DNA from: an uncultured Aquimarina sp.
Lineage (GTDB): Bacteria; Bacteroidota; Bacteroidia; Flavobacteriales; Flavobacteriaceae
DNA: 64,000 nt
Assembly: GCA_947496705.1 (NCBI GenBank)
Contig: CANMDW010000019.1
Location: forward strand, 1 to 64,000
Reading direction: 5' to 3'
Shown: positions 8,757 through 17,229 of the stretch, in pieces
Numbering within the stretch: the first letter of the stretch is position 1
Layout: every line of letters begins with the position of its first letter
The notes under the pieces: generated by a model
What the model was told of the DNA's origin: nothing
The model's input: the letters and a program-made list of their open reading frames with translations, nothing else
Database searches by the model: none
Program-made: the position numbers and the translations under genes

Positions 8757-9125
8757 ATGAAAAATACAACGATCCTTTTCTTATGGATACTTCCTCTGGT
8801 GGTAACTCTCGGTTGCAGCAGTGATGACGGTGCCGAGCCTAATCCAGATACCAATCCCAACCCCAATAAAACGACTACCTATACTGCCGATGTAAAAACG
8901 ATTATCGATACACATTGTATTGAGTGCCATACCATCCCTCTAGCGCAAGGTGCAATTTTTCCGATGCGTAATTATGCAGAAACTATTAATGGATTAGACA
9001 GAGATCTTGTTCTTAGAATTACTTCTCCGAATATTAGTAATATAATGCCACCATCAGGCAGGTTACCACAAGAGACTATTGATATTATCCTGGATTGGGT
9101 AGCCGATGGAGAACTGGAAGAATAA
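8757..9125 (+). CDS. lipoprotein with a single c-type haem motif
   Basis: A 122-residue exported protein. Residues 1-20 form a lipoprotein signal ending VTLGC, followed by an acidic Pro/Asn-rich linker. The mature domain has one CIECH haem c attachment motif (near residue 55) and a later IMPPSGRLP segment whose Met could be the distal ligand, as in the planctomycete-type cytochrome C domain. It is likely a small envelope cytochrome or sensor. No partner oxidase or dehydrogenase is adjacent. Confidence 0.85.
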   Translation: MKNTTILFLWILPLVVTLGCSSDDGAEPNPDTNPNPNKTTTYTADVKTIIDTHCIECHTIPLAQGAIFPMRNYAETINGLDRDLVLRITSPNISNIMPPSGRLPQETIDIILDWVADGELEE

Positions 9126-9128
9126 TCC

Positions 9129-9473
9129 TCACCTGTTATTCACAGCATCTTTTCCTTTATAAAATCTTTTGACCGCCATATCATTATCGGCATATATTTT
9201 CATCAAATAATGGCCGTTTCTAAGTTCTGAAACATCGAGATCCCTTTCTAAATGCAATTCTTTTTGTACCCTTATCAATCCGGCTTTATCAATAATCTTT
9301 ACCAAAACAGATTGTTTAGGAATATTGGTGACAATGGTTATAAATCCTGAAGTAGCAGCAGGCATGATCTCGAAAGAAAATACCTTATCACGGGGGTTTT
9401 TATCGTTCAAATCATTAGAATACATCAAAGAAGTACCCATCAAAAGTATCAGACATAGTAGTAAATTTCTCAT
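9129..9473 (-). CDS. small secreted protein, function unknown
   Basis: A 114-residue protein. ATG at 9473 starts a clean signal peptide (MRNLLLCLILLMGTSLMYS). The mature part is a short beta-rich domain with a pattern (VLVKIIDKAGLIRVQKEL...LRNGHYLMKIYADN) close to the C-terminal sorting-type beta-sandwich or DUF3244-like modules of Bacteroidota. It lacks a catalytic motif. It is encoded tail-to-tail with the haem lipoprotein, with 3 bases between the stop codons. Confidence 0.7.
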   Translation of the reverse strand: MRNLLLCLILLMGTSLMYSNDLNDKNPRDKVFSFEIMPAATSGFITIVTNIPKQSVLVKIIDKAGLIRVQKELHLERDLDVSELRNGHYLMKIYADNDMAVKRFYKGKDAVNNR

Positions 9474-9600
9474 AATATATTTTTTATTGAATTTACTAAT
9501 ATACAAGGGTTTACTACGTTAACAAAAACACAAATAAGAGTTTATTTAACGCTCTTTTACAAATATTTATGAGTTGTTTACACCTTTATCTATCTCCAGA

Positions 9601-9627
9601 CCTCACAGGTCTTTGAGACCTGTGAGG
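9601..9627. repeat. perfect hairpin between carB and the small secreted gene
   Basis: CCTCACAGGTCT (9601-9612) is perfectly complementary to AGACCTGTGAGG (9616-9627) around a 3-base loop. It lies just after the carB stop codon on the minus strand. It lacks a U run, so it may stabilise the 3' end or terminate inefficiently. Confidence 0.7.
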
Positions 9628-9653
9628 CATTGAACCCTCCATGTATTATCTCT

Positions 9654-12506
9654 TTATTTACTCAAATACATCTTACGCCTAGAATACAGGTCATAGAATT
9701 GATCGTCTTTAAGATCATCAATAAATAAAATACTCTCTCCTGTACTCTTCATCTCTGGCCCTAGTTTCTTATTTACATTCGGAAACTTATTAAAAGAGAA
9801 CACAGGTTGTTTGATCGCATACCCGTTAAGGTGTGGTTTAAAATCAAAATCAGTCACCTTTTTCTCTCCCAGCATCACCTTTGTAGCATAATTCACATAG
9901 GGTTCTCCATAGGCTTTTGCAATAAAAGGTACCGTTCTCGATGCCCTTGGATTTGCCTCGATGATGTATACCATATCATCCTTGATCGCAAACTGAATAT
10001 TGATTAATCCAACGGTATTGAGTGCCAGAGCGATCTTATGCGTATGGTCTTTGATCTGCTGCATTACAAATTCCCCAAGATTGAAGGGTGGTAAGGTTGC
10101 ATTAGAGTCTCCAGAATGGATTCCGCAAGGTTCTATATGTTCCATAATCCCAATAATATATACATTTTCACCATCGCAAATCGCATCTGCTTCAGCTTCG
10201 ATCGCCCCATCTAGATAATGATCCAGCAATAGCTTATTATTAGGTATTTTTCGCAATAAATCGACCACATGCTCCTCTAATTCTTGTTTATTGATAACAA
10301 TCTTCATTCCCTGGCCTCCCAGCACATAGGATGGGCGCACCAAAAGTGGGAAATTCAATCGATCTGCAACGGCTAGTGCTTCATCGGCAGTCTCGGCAGT
10401 ATCAAACTCTGGATACGGAATGTTGTTTTCCTTTAGTAAGGTTGAAAAACTTCCTCTATCCTCTGCAAGATCCAGTGACTGAAAACTGGTTCCTATAATT
10501 TTGATCCCATAACGATCTAATTTCTCTGCAAGTTTCAACGCTGTTTGTCCGCCCAGCTGCACAATGACTCCTTCAGGTTTTTCATGACGAATAATATCGT
10601 ATATATGTTCCCAGAATACAGGTTCAAAGTATAATTTATCTGCTACATCAAAGTCTGTAGAAACGGTCTCCGGGTTACAATTGATCATAATCGTTTCATA
10701 TCCACATTCTGCAGAAGCCAATACCCCATGTACACAACAATAATCAAATTCGATACCTTGTCCAATTCTATTGGGCCCAGATCCCAGCACCACAATCTTT
10801 TTCTTATCGGTAGCTACACTTTCATTTGATATAAATATTTCTCCTTCAGGAGTTTCTATTTCTGCTTCAAAAGTAGAATAGAAGTATGGTGTCTGCGCTT
10901 TAAACTCTGCTGCACAGGTATCTACCAATTTGTAGACCCTTTTTATACCTAGTTCATCTCTTTTATTATAGACTTCACTCTCATAACAACTTACCATATG
11001 CGCAATCTGTCTGTCGGCAAAACCTTTTTGTTTTGCTTCGAGTATGAGTTCTTTGGTAAGCGATTGTATGGTATGTGTAGATATTTCCTTTTCAAGATTA
11101 TATAATTCCTCATATTGCTTAAGGAACCACATATCGATTTTTGTGATTTCATGGATTCGACTTAGTGGAATCCCCATTTGGATCGCATCATAGATCACAA
11201 AGACCCGATCCCAGCTGGCATAGGTAAGTTTATCAATAATCTTGTCATAATCTTTATAACCTTTTCCATCGGCCCCCAGTCCATTTCTTTTTATTTCTAA
11301 AGACTGCGTAGCTTTATGCAGTGCTTCCTGGAAAGATCGCCCGATAGCCATCACCTCTCCTACCGATTTCATCTGAAGCCCGAGAGTACGGTCTGATCCT
11401 TCAAATTTATCAAAGTTCCACCGAGGTATCTTTACAATAACATAATCCAGGGTAGGTTCAAATAATGCAGAAGTAGACTTGGTGATCTGGTTATCCAGCT
11501 CGTCCAGATTATAACCAATAGCCAGTTTTGCGGCAATTTTGGCAATAGGATACCCAGTTGCTTTTGAAGCCAGTGCCGAAGATCTGGACACACGAGGGTT
11601 AATTTCGATAGCGATAATATCTTCTTTATCATCTGGGCTCACTGCAAATTGTACATTACATCCTCCTGCAAAATCCCCGATGCTACGCATCATATGTATT
11701 GCCATATCCCGCATGCGCTGGTACGTTTTATCACTTAACGTCATCGCCGGGGCAACAGTGATAGAGTCTCCGGTATGGATTCCCATCGGATCCATATTTT
11801 CGATAGCACAAATAATAACAACATTGTCATTATTATCTCTCAATAACTCCAGTTCATATTCTTTCCACCCGATCAATGCTTTATCGATCATCACCTCGTG
11901 AATTGGCGAAACCTCAAGCCCCCGGGTAAGTAACTCATCAAAATCCTCTTCTTTATAGACAAAAGACGCTCCTGCACCGCCCAGCGTATAAGAAGCTCTA
12001 ATGACTAACGGAAACCCGAACTCTTGTGCGATCTCTTTACCTTTCAAATACGAATTGGCCGTAGCCTGAGGAGCCATTGAGATCCCAATTTTGAGCATGA
12101 GCTCTCTAAATTGCTCACGATCTTCGGTAATATTTATAGCATCAATATCTACACCAATAATTTGAATTCCAAAATCTTTCCAAATACCTTTTTCGTCTGC
12201 TTCAATACATAGGTTGAGTGCTGTTTGCCCACCCATCGTTGGTAACACCGCATCTATCTGAGGATGTTCTTTTAGGATTTCAATGATCGATTTTGTGTTC
12301 AGAGGTTTAAGGTATACATGGTCTGCCATAGAAGGATCTGTCATGATCGTGGCAGGATTAGAATTTATCAGAATCGTTTCGATCCCATCTTCACGCAGTG
12401 ACCGTAATGCTTGCGTACCAGAATAATCAAATTCGCAAGCTTGTCCTATAATAATCGGCCCTGATCCAATAATAAGTATACTCTTAAGTTTTTCGTTTTT
12501 TGGCAT
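9654..12506 (-). CDS. carB: carbamoyl-phosphate synthase large subunit
   Basis: A 950-residue CarB that makes carbamoyl phosphate from bicarbonate, ATP and ammonia for pyrimidine and arginine synthesis. Both ATP-grasp halves are present, each opening with a GSGP...GQ/IGQG...EFDY motif (residues 13-28 and 577-592) and each with an EANPR/EINPRVSRSS metal-site segment. Classical CarB has about 1070 residues. This protein ends shortly after the second synthetase half and lacks most of the C-terminal MGS-like allosteric domain, which is usual in flavobacteria. carA is not in the window. It lies downstream of rpmH, separated by a terminator. Confidence 0.97.
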   Translation of the reverse strand: MPKNEKLKSILIIGSGPIIIGQACEFDYSGTQALRSLREDGIETILINSNPATIMTDPSMADHVYLKPLNTKSIIEILKEHPQIDAVLPTMGGQTALNLCIEADEKGIWKDFGIQIIGVDIDAINITEDREQFRELMLKIGISMAPQATANSYLKGKEIAQEFGFPLVIRASYTLGGAGASFVYKEEDFDELLTRGLEVSPIHEVMIDKALIGWKEYELELLRDNNDNVVIICAIENMDPMGIHTGDSITVAPAMTLSDKTYQRMRDMAIHMMRSIGDFAGGCNVQFAVSPDDKEDIIAIEINPRVSRSSALASKATGYPIAKIAAKLAIGYNLDELDNQITKSTSALFEPTLDYVIVKIPRWNFDKFEGSDRTLGLQMKSVGEVMAIGRSFQEALHKATQSLEIKRNGLGADGKGYKDYDKIIDKLTYASWDRVFVIYDAIQMGIPLSRIHEITKIDMWFLKQYEELYNLEKEISTHTIQSLTKELILEAKQKGFADRQIAHMVSCYESEVYNKRDELGIKRVYKLVDTCAAEFKAQTPYFYSTFEAEIETPEGEIFISNESVATDKKKIVVLGSGPNRIGQGIEFDYCCVHGVLASAECGYETIMINCNPETVSTDFDVADKLYFEPVFWEHIYDIIRHEKPEGVIVQLGGQTALKLAEKLDRYGIKIIGTSFQSLDLAEDRGSFSTLLKENNIPYPEFDTAETADEALAVADRLNFPLLVRPSYVLGGQGMKIVINKQELEEHVVDLLRKIPNNKLLLDHYLDGAIEAEADAICDGENVYIIGIMEHIEPCGIHSGDSNATLPPFNLGEFVMQQIKDHTHKIALALNTVGLINIQFAIKDDMVYIIEANPRASRTVPFIAKAYGEPYVNYATKVMLGEKKVTDFDFKPHLNGYAIKQPVFSFNKFPNVNKKLGPEMKSTGESILFIDDLKDDQFYDLYSRRKMYLSK

Positions 12507-12551
12507 GTAATAAAATATTGAATGTGTACTTAAAATTTATGTAATAGATAT

Positions 12552-12584
12552 AAAAAAAGGCGTTACTTCTACAGTAACACCTTT
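12552..12584 (-). terminator. rpmH intrinsic terminator
   Basis: On the minus strand AAAGGTGTTACT pairs with AGTAACGCCTTT (one G-U pair) and is followed by a run of T. It lies between rpmH and carB, so carB probably needs read-through or its own promoter. Confidence 0.85.
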
Positions 12585-12607
12585 AATATTTTCAATGCAC
12601 ATTTTCA

Positions 12608-12766
12608 TTAGTGCTTGTGTCTTAATTCTGACGAAACAGATAGCTTCTTCCTTCCTTTTGCTCTTCTTCGAGCCAATACCTTTCTACCATTTGCAGTAGC
12701 CATACGCTCCCTGAAACCGTGTTTGTTCTTTCTCTTTCTCTTTGATGGTTGAAACGTTCTTTTCAT
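12608..12766 (-). CDS. rpmH: 50S ribosomal protein L34
   Basis: A 52-residue, very basic protein beginning MKRTFQPSKRKRKNKHGFRE and continuing with the conserved MATANGRKVLARRRAKGR segment, which is diagnostic of L34. Length is normal (44-53 residues). It has a strong promoter upstream (12840-12870) and a terminator immediately downstream. L34 is part of the large ribosomal subunit. Confidence 0.97.
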   Translation of the reverse strand: MKRTFQPSKRKRKNKHGFRERMATANGRKVLARRRAKGRKKLSVSSELRHKH

Positions 12767-12839
12767 TGCTATCTATCTTTATAAACCTTCTTGAAATATC
12801 TAATTTGATCTGTTGGGTGTCTATTCCCAAAACTGCGGG

Positions 12840-12870
12840 CAAATATACAAAGAGTTTTTACTTTGACAAA
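12840..12870 (-). promoter_or_regulatory. rpmH promoter, Bacteroidota sigma-A type
   Basis: On the minus strand: a TTTG -33 box (12867-12870), 19 bp, then a TATATTTG -7 box (12840-12847). This is the consensus for the primary sigma factor of this phylum and serves as an internal reference for other promoters in the window. Confidence 0.85.
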
Positions 12871-12937
12871 CCTAAATATCAAATTATTTTTATTTGTTTT
12901 TATTACCTTTGCGCCTACTTAATAATTAAACTTTTCA

Positions 12938-13453
12938 ATGTACAATAAAAATATAAAATTAGTAATCGCAGCTATAGTTATAGGTATTGCTGTTTGGCAA
13001 ATCATAGAAGGATATACAGGTAATGGGGTAATGCTAATTTTACTATCCTTTATTTTTGTCTTTTTATATTTTAAGAATGAACTGATATTGCTGGCCTTTC
13101 TCAGGCTTCGTAAACAAGATTTTGATGGTGCAAAAAAATGGCTGAACAAGATCAAAAAGCCGGAAAGTGCATTGACGACCAAGCAACAAGGGTACTACAA
13201 CTATCTTCTTGGCATCATGCTATCTCAAACCAATATCACACAAGCCGAAAAGCACCTTAAAAAAGCAATTAAACTAGGGCTCTCTATGAAACAGGATCTT
13301 GCTGTTGCCAAACTAAATTTGGCAGGAATTGCAATGACCAAGCGCCGAAAAAGAGAGGCACAAAATTTACTCACCGAAGCCAAAAAATTAGATAAACACA
13401 ATATGCTGAAAGAACAGATCACCATGATGAAACAGCAAATGAAGAAGATTTAG
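12938..13453 (+). CDS. membrane-anchored TPR-like protein
   Basis: A 171-residue protein with two N-terminal membrane segments (residues 7-25 and 29-46), followed by helical hairpins that read as two to three degenerate tetratricopeptide repeats (KQDFDGAKKWLNKI, YYNYLLGIML...AEKHLKKAIKLG, AVAKLNLAGIA...EAQNLLTEAKKL). It is probably a cytoplasmic-facing scaffold at the inner membrane. A TACCTTTG box at 12904-12911 is a plausible -7 element, but no good -33 box was found. No specific function is assigned. Confidence 0.75.
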   Translation: MYNKNIKLVIAAIVIGIAVWQIIEGYTGNGVMLILLSFIFVFLYFKNELILLAFLRLRKQDFDGAKKWLNKIKKPESALTTKQQGYYNYLLGIMLSQTNITQAEKHLKKAIKLGLSMKQDLAVAKLNLAGIAMTKRRKREAQNLLTEAKKLDKHNMLKEQITMMKQQMKKI

Positions 13454-13602
13454 GTACACTAATTGCGTAGGTTTTTACGTTATCCAATAGATTTTGACGT
13501 AGTATTTGGTCTTTAATGCTAGTAGTACGAGATCTAATTTTTACATCAAAAAATGTTTTTTTAAAGACTTTATAGTACATTAGCTATCGTAATTATTTTA
13601 TA

Positions 13603-14445
13603 ATGAGAAAATTATTAATTGTAGGAATACTCTATATATACTTTGGCAGCTCATTTGCTCAACAAGAAGTAAGAATCCCTTTTTCAACAGCTATTTCGGC
13701 ACATATTGTAAAATACAACCAAAAAATGGATGAAGCTTACAGGGAGAAAGATCTGGAGCGCGCCGTGTTTTTGTTTGACTCTTTGGTAAATAATCATCTC
13801 AACGGTACCTATATGGATAACTTTACGGTGAATTCTTTAAAAGATGAACCAATTGAGTTTATAGATTATGAAAAACCGTTATTTATTATTACTTATGCTG
13901 CGTGGTGTGTTCCCGGAATTGGTGAAATCCCTGCATTGAATGACCTGGCAGACAGGTTTCATGATCAGATTGATTTTATCGTATTATTTTGGGATACTAA
14001 AGAAAATCTGAAAGCCAAAAGTGATGAATACAACGAAAACATTCAATTGGTTTATGTTGATGAAAAGACAAACCAGGACTCTTATATTGTTAATAAACTG
14101 AAGCATGCCCTTGGGTTTCCTATGATGTATTTTATGGATGAACAGAGAAAGATTTTGAATATTCAGAAAATTGAGACACATCATTCCAGCGAGACACTAA
14201 GCAATTCTTATAATATTCATTTTAATTCTTTATCAAAAGGAGTTTCTTTACTTATTGCCGATCTGGATGCAAAAGGTTTGTTAGATAAGGATGTAGCCAT
14301 ACCAGACGGAAATGAAAATAAAGATGAGCAAGATATCATTGATACCGATGGGCGTACCGAAGAGGAACGTAGAATAGATGAAGAGTACGAAAGATATAAA
14401 CGAGAACGTGACTCTTTAAACACTAAAAAGAGAGATAATAAATAA
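13603..14445 (+). CDS. secreted thioredoxin-like protein with an altered active site
   Basis: A 280-residue protein with a signal peptide (ending SSFAQ), a helical stretch (about 30-65), and a TlpA/thioredoxin-like domain. In that domain the active-site segment reads AAWCVPGIGEIPAL and the cis-proline is in GFPMMYF. Only the first cysteine of the usual WCxPC motif remains, so a normal disulfide exchange cycle is not possible; a binding or one-cysteine role is inferred. The C-terminus (about 235-280) is highly charged and disordered, with Asp/Glu then Lys/Arg runs. No redox partner is adjacent. Confidence 0.75.
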   Translation: MRKLLIVGILYIYFGSSFAQQEVRIPFSTAISAHIVKYNQKMDEAYREKDLERAVFLFDSLVNNHLNGTYMDNFTVNSLKDEPIEFIDYEKPLFIITYAAWCVPGIGEIPALNDLADRFHDQIDFIVLFWDTKENLKAKSDEYNENIQLVYVDEKTNQDSYIVNKLKHALGFPMMYFMDEQRKILNIQKIETHHSSETLSNSYNIHFNSLSKGVSLLIADLDAKGLLDKDVAIPDGNENKDEQDIIDTDGRTEEERRIDEEYERYKRERDSLNTKKRDNK

Positions 14446-14461
14446 CCCGTTTACTATCTCT

Positions 14462-14830
14462 TTATTTCCCAAAAATCATTTTAAGTGCCACTAGGAGTAG
14501 CACACCTCCAAAAATCTTTTTGAGAAGTGTTTGGTTTATAGAGATGGCAAGTTTACTTCCTAAATATCCTCCAATAATGAAAGTGGCTGCTATAATTGCG
14601 GCATATTTCCAGTTCACATGACCTTCCTGGTAATAGTTGTAGGCCGCCAATAGTGTAACTGGTACTGCCAAAACTGCCAGGCTTGTACCTTGCGCCTGGT
14701 GTTGCGAGAAGTCGACCCAGAGAATCAAAAGTGGGATCATTACTACGCTTCCGCCTACTCCAAGGGTTCCGCTAAAAAAACCCGCCAACAATCCTATTAA
14801 TATTAATGAAATAAGTACAGATATGTTCAT
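14462..14830 (-). CDS. TauE/SafE (TSUP) family membrane transporter, half-length
   Basis: A 122-residue protein with four membrane segments and the family's first-half signature GLLAGFFSGTLGVGGSVVMIPLL followed by HQAQGTSLAVL. TSUP transporters export sulfite, sulfoacetate or similar anions and normally have about 250 residues with two such halves. A single half would have to dimerise. Short versions are known in Bacteroidota, and no frameshifted second half is visible upstream or downstream. The gene runs convergently with the thioredoxin-like gene, with 16 bases between stop codons. Confidence 0.85.
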   Translation of the reverse strand: MNISVLISLILIGLLAGFFSGTLGVGGSVVMIPLLILWVDFSQHQAQGTSLAVLAVPVTLLAAYNYYQEGHVNWKYAAIIAATFIIGGYLGSKLAISINQTLLKKIFGGVLLLVALKMIFGK

Positions 14831-14889
14831 ACTACTTTAAATAAGTAGCTAACTTAAATAAATATCTTGGGATATTATAGAAAAACTTA

Positions 14890-15837
14890 TTATTGACCAA
14901 CTCCGGTTTTGTAGTACCCCTCTCTTGGGATTTTGATAAGATATTCTTTACCAGAAGTGTTATTTAATCTGGTTTCTCTAAGCCATGGGTTGTGCAATTT
15001 TAAAATCTTATAATTGATATTATACTGCTTTACAAATTTATTAAAATCGGCGATTGGTTCATCTACCAATACATTAAAAGTAGGAATATGCTCATATAAA
15101 TCTTCATTTCTGAAATTAAAACCATACTGCTTGGGATTGCTTAAAATTTCTTTGACAGCAACAATTCTAAACACATATCTCCCTGTTTCCTCTCCTAATA
15201 AAAGATCATAATATGAAGTAGCATCCTGTTTTTCAAGTTGTCTAATAATACCTGTCCTACCAGCATTATATGCTGCCGCAGCAAGGGTCCATGAACCAAA
15301 TTTTTCTTTTGCTTTTTTGAGATACCTACAGGCAACCTTGGTAGATTTCTCTATATGATATCGCTCATCAATATTTTCATTTACTTCTAAACCATATTCT
15401 TTGGCGGTACCTTTTAATATCTGCCAAAACCCTGTTGCTCTCGCAGGGGATACAGCTTGGGTCAAACTACTTTCGATAACGGCGAGGTACTTAAAATCTT
15501 CAGGAACCCCTTGTTCTTTAAGAATAGGCTCTATAATTGGAAAGTATTTATTTGCTCTCTTGAACAGCAACAAACCATTAGACTGCCAATACGTGTTTAC
15601 CAGCAGTTCTCTATCCATTCTTTCTCTTATATCAGGATTCTCTATTGGTACTAGTTCTCCCGCAAAATTGAGATTATCGGGCATTGGTATTGCGTAGACA
15701 TTATAGTCATTAATTAACTTTTCCTTAATTATTTCTTGGGTAACAGGTGTCACAGACTTATTCTGAGTGGCATTTACTAGAATTCCGAAGGTAAATAATA
15801 CACCTAGCAGCGCTAAAACTTTCTTGATCATTTTCAT
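14890..15837 (-). CDS. lytic murein transglycosylase (MltD-like)
   Basis: A 315-residue exported enzyme. It has a signal peptide (residues 3-24) and a lysozyme-like SLT domain with the catalytic glutamate in YLAVIESSL (near residue 122), followed by the family segments SPARATGFWQILKGTAKEYGL and AAAAYNAGRTGI. It cleaves the glycan strand of peptidoglycan with formation of 1,6-anhydro ends. The C-terminal 60 residues resemble the linker before LysM repeats in MltD, but no LysM domain follows. An internal ATG two codons later is an equally good start. Confidence 0.9.
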   Translation of the reverse strand: MKMIKKVLALLGVLFTFGILVNATQNKSVTPVTQEIIKEKLINDYNVYAIPMPDNLNFAGELVPIENPDIRERMDRELLVNTYWQSNGLLLFKRANKYFPIIEPILKEQGVPEDFKYLAVIESSLTQAVSPARATGFWQILKGTAKEYGLEVNENIDERYHIEKSTKVACRYLKKAKEKFGSWTLAAAAYNAGRTGIIRQLEKQDATSYYDLLLGEETGRYVFRIVAVKEILSNPKQYGFNFRNEDLYEHIPTFNVLVDEPIADFNKFVKQYNINYKILKLHNPWLRETRLNNTSGKEYLIKIPREGYYKTGVGQ

Positions 15838-15903
15838 AACTATGAGTAGGTTTTAATTGGGGAACTAAAAATTTTATGTTACAATATAACGTAAAAAGTT
15901 AGA

Positions 15904-16575
15904 TTAATACAAGTTATCACTAATAATTTCAGGCAAATGTTCATTAAACCATCGTGCTCTGTTTATGATCATTACATGTGTTCCTTTATCGACTACAATG
16001 CAGTTTTTTATATTAGAGACAGGAAAAACAATATCATTTCCTCCATGAATATGAATTAGTCCTTCCGGGGCTTCTTCCTGATCCCAGCATATCATTTTCT
16101 CGATAGCCCAGTCGAGGTATTGCTTGTCATTTATCGATAAATACTTTTGATATAACGTCGCCCTTTTCTTTGCAAACTCTCCGAAAGCCAGTTTCTCCCA
16201 ATCATCAATTTTTGACACTATAGCTGTTGGCAACAACTTGTATATTTTTGTTTTTCTGGCTATTTTTATCCTCGTTGGAAATTCATGCATGCTTTTAACA
16301 CTGGAAATGATAATTAACTTCTTTAATTTTAAGTATTTTCTCATCTCCTGAACTATTATCCCACCAAATGATACACCAATCAAAACACAGTGTTCATGCT
16401 TGATTTCCTTGCACATTCGCTTTGCATAATCAGTTATTGATTCATTTGTATGAGGGATCTTCCAGGGAATAGTATGGGTTATGAATTTATCTTCCGGCAG
16501 TTTAATAAATTCAAAAATAGACACATCAGCTGCCAAACCGGGAACAAAATAAACATGTCTAACTTCCTGCATCAT
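15904..16575 (-). CDS. alpha/beta hydrolase
   Basis: A 223-residue alpha/beta hydrolase. The strand and oxyanion segment HVYFVPGLAAD comes first. The nucleophile elbow is GVSFGG. A late Asp lies in HGGNDIVFP, and the catalytic His is in KGTHVMI. No signal peptide is present, so it is probably cytoplasmic. The frame extends 20 codons further upstream, but ATG 16575 directly precedes the first strand and the upstream residues look non-coding. Substrate unknown. Confidence 0.8.
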   Translation of the reverse strand: MMQEVRHVYFVPGLAADVSIFEFIKLPEDKFITHTIPWKIPHTNESITDYAKRMCKEIKHEHCVLIGVSFGGIIVQEMRKYLKLKKLIIISSVKSMHEFPTRIKIARKTKIYKLLPTAIVSKIDDWEKLAFGEFAKKRATLYQKYLSINDKQYLDWAIEKMICWDQEEAPEGLIHIHGGNDIVFPVSNIKNCIVVDKGTHVMIINRARWFNEHLPEIISDNLY

Positions 16576-16857
16576 AGCTATTTTAACAGTGGGTTTTAAA
16601 TTTAACACTCTAATTTTCGTATCTTTGCATCTCAAAATTATAGTATTCCCTTTTTACATAAAAGGAAATACAACATTAAATTTTTGTAAAGGGAATTTTA
16701 ACTAACAAATCTTAGTTAGGAAATTATAGGTCAAAGTGAAGGTGTTTTTACTTCTTACATTATCTTTTTGGACCAGTTTTTCTCTTAACAGATTGGTTAG
16801 ATTTATTGGGCTAACCGCCTTATTTTATGATTTTAACACCTCATAATTTTAAAAAAT

Positions 16858-17169
16858 ATGGAGAACATGAGTGACGTTGAATTAGAAATTATTGACAATG
16901 AATTTCTAAGACAATTCGAAACCACAATTGAAGATCAAAAAGCAAAGATCGAGTATGCGCTACAGGAAAGAAAAATTTTCCTTACCAAACTTATCATGAG
17001 CGAAGAACACCTTGAAAAAGGGTACGAAGAAGATTTTATTGTTGCAGTTTTTAATGTAATTCAGGAACGGAATATAAGATTGGTGCCAACCAGTCCCATT
17101 ATTGCGAAGTTCATGCGAAAAAACAGAAGGAAATACAAAGATTTACTACCCGTAGGAATCAACATATAG
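16858..17169 (+). CDS. small GNAT-like acetyltransferase domain protein (YidJ/COG2388 type)
   Basis: A 103-residue protein matching the short GNAT-like family: an acidic N-terminal strand region (ELEIIDNEFLRQFETTI), a strand around KIFLTKLIM, a helix (EDFIVAVFNVIQER), and the conserved end VPTSPIIAKFMRKNRRKYKDLLP. These mini-GNATs bind acetyl-CoA, but their substrates are unknown. The 282-bp region before it holds a TATCTTTG box near 16619 and short inverted repeats (for example GGTTAG/CTAACC around 16795-16817), so a long structured leader is possible. Confidence 0.8.
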   Translation: MENMSDVELEIIDNEFLRQFETTIEDQKAKIEYALQERKIFLTKLIMSEEHLEKGYEEDFIVAVFNVIQERNIRLVPTSPIIAKFMRKNRRKYKDLLPVGINI

Positions 17170-17188
17170 TTTTTACACTAAAGAATAT

Positions 17189-17218
17189 AAAAAATCTGCT
17201 TTACAGCAGATTTTTTTT
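17189..17218. terminator. bidirectional intrinsic terminator
   Basis: AAAAAATCTGCT (17189-17200) pairs with AGCAGATTTTTT (17205-17216) around a 4-base loop. A and T runs on the two sides let it serve both the GNAT-like gene and the convergent mtaB gene. Confidence 0.9.
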
Positions 17219-17229
17219 GTGTTTATATA

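Noticed and set aside
9654..12506. CarB truncation by mutation
   Set aside because: The 950-residue length without the C-terminal regulatory domain is normal for flavobacterial CarB, and both synthetase halves are intact.
14462..14830. TauE/SafE pseudogene fragment
   Set aside because: The half-length protein is complete, with an intact start, four membrane helices and no remnant of a second half nearby.
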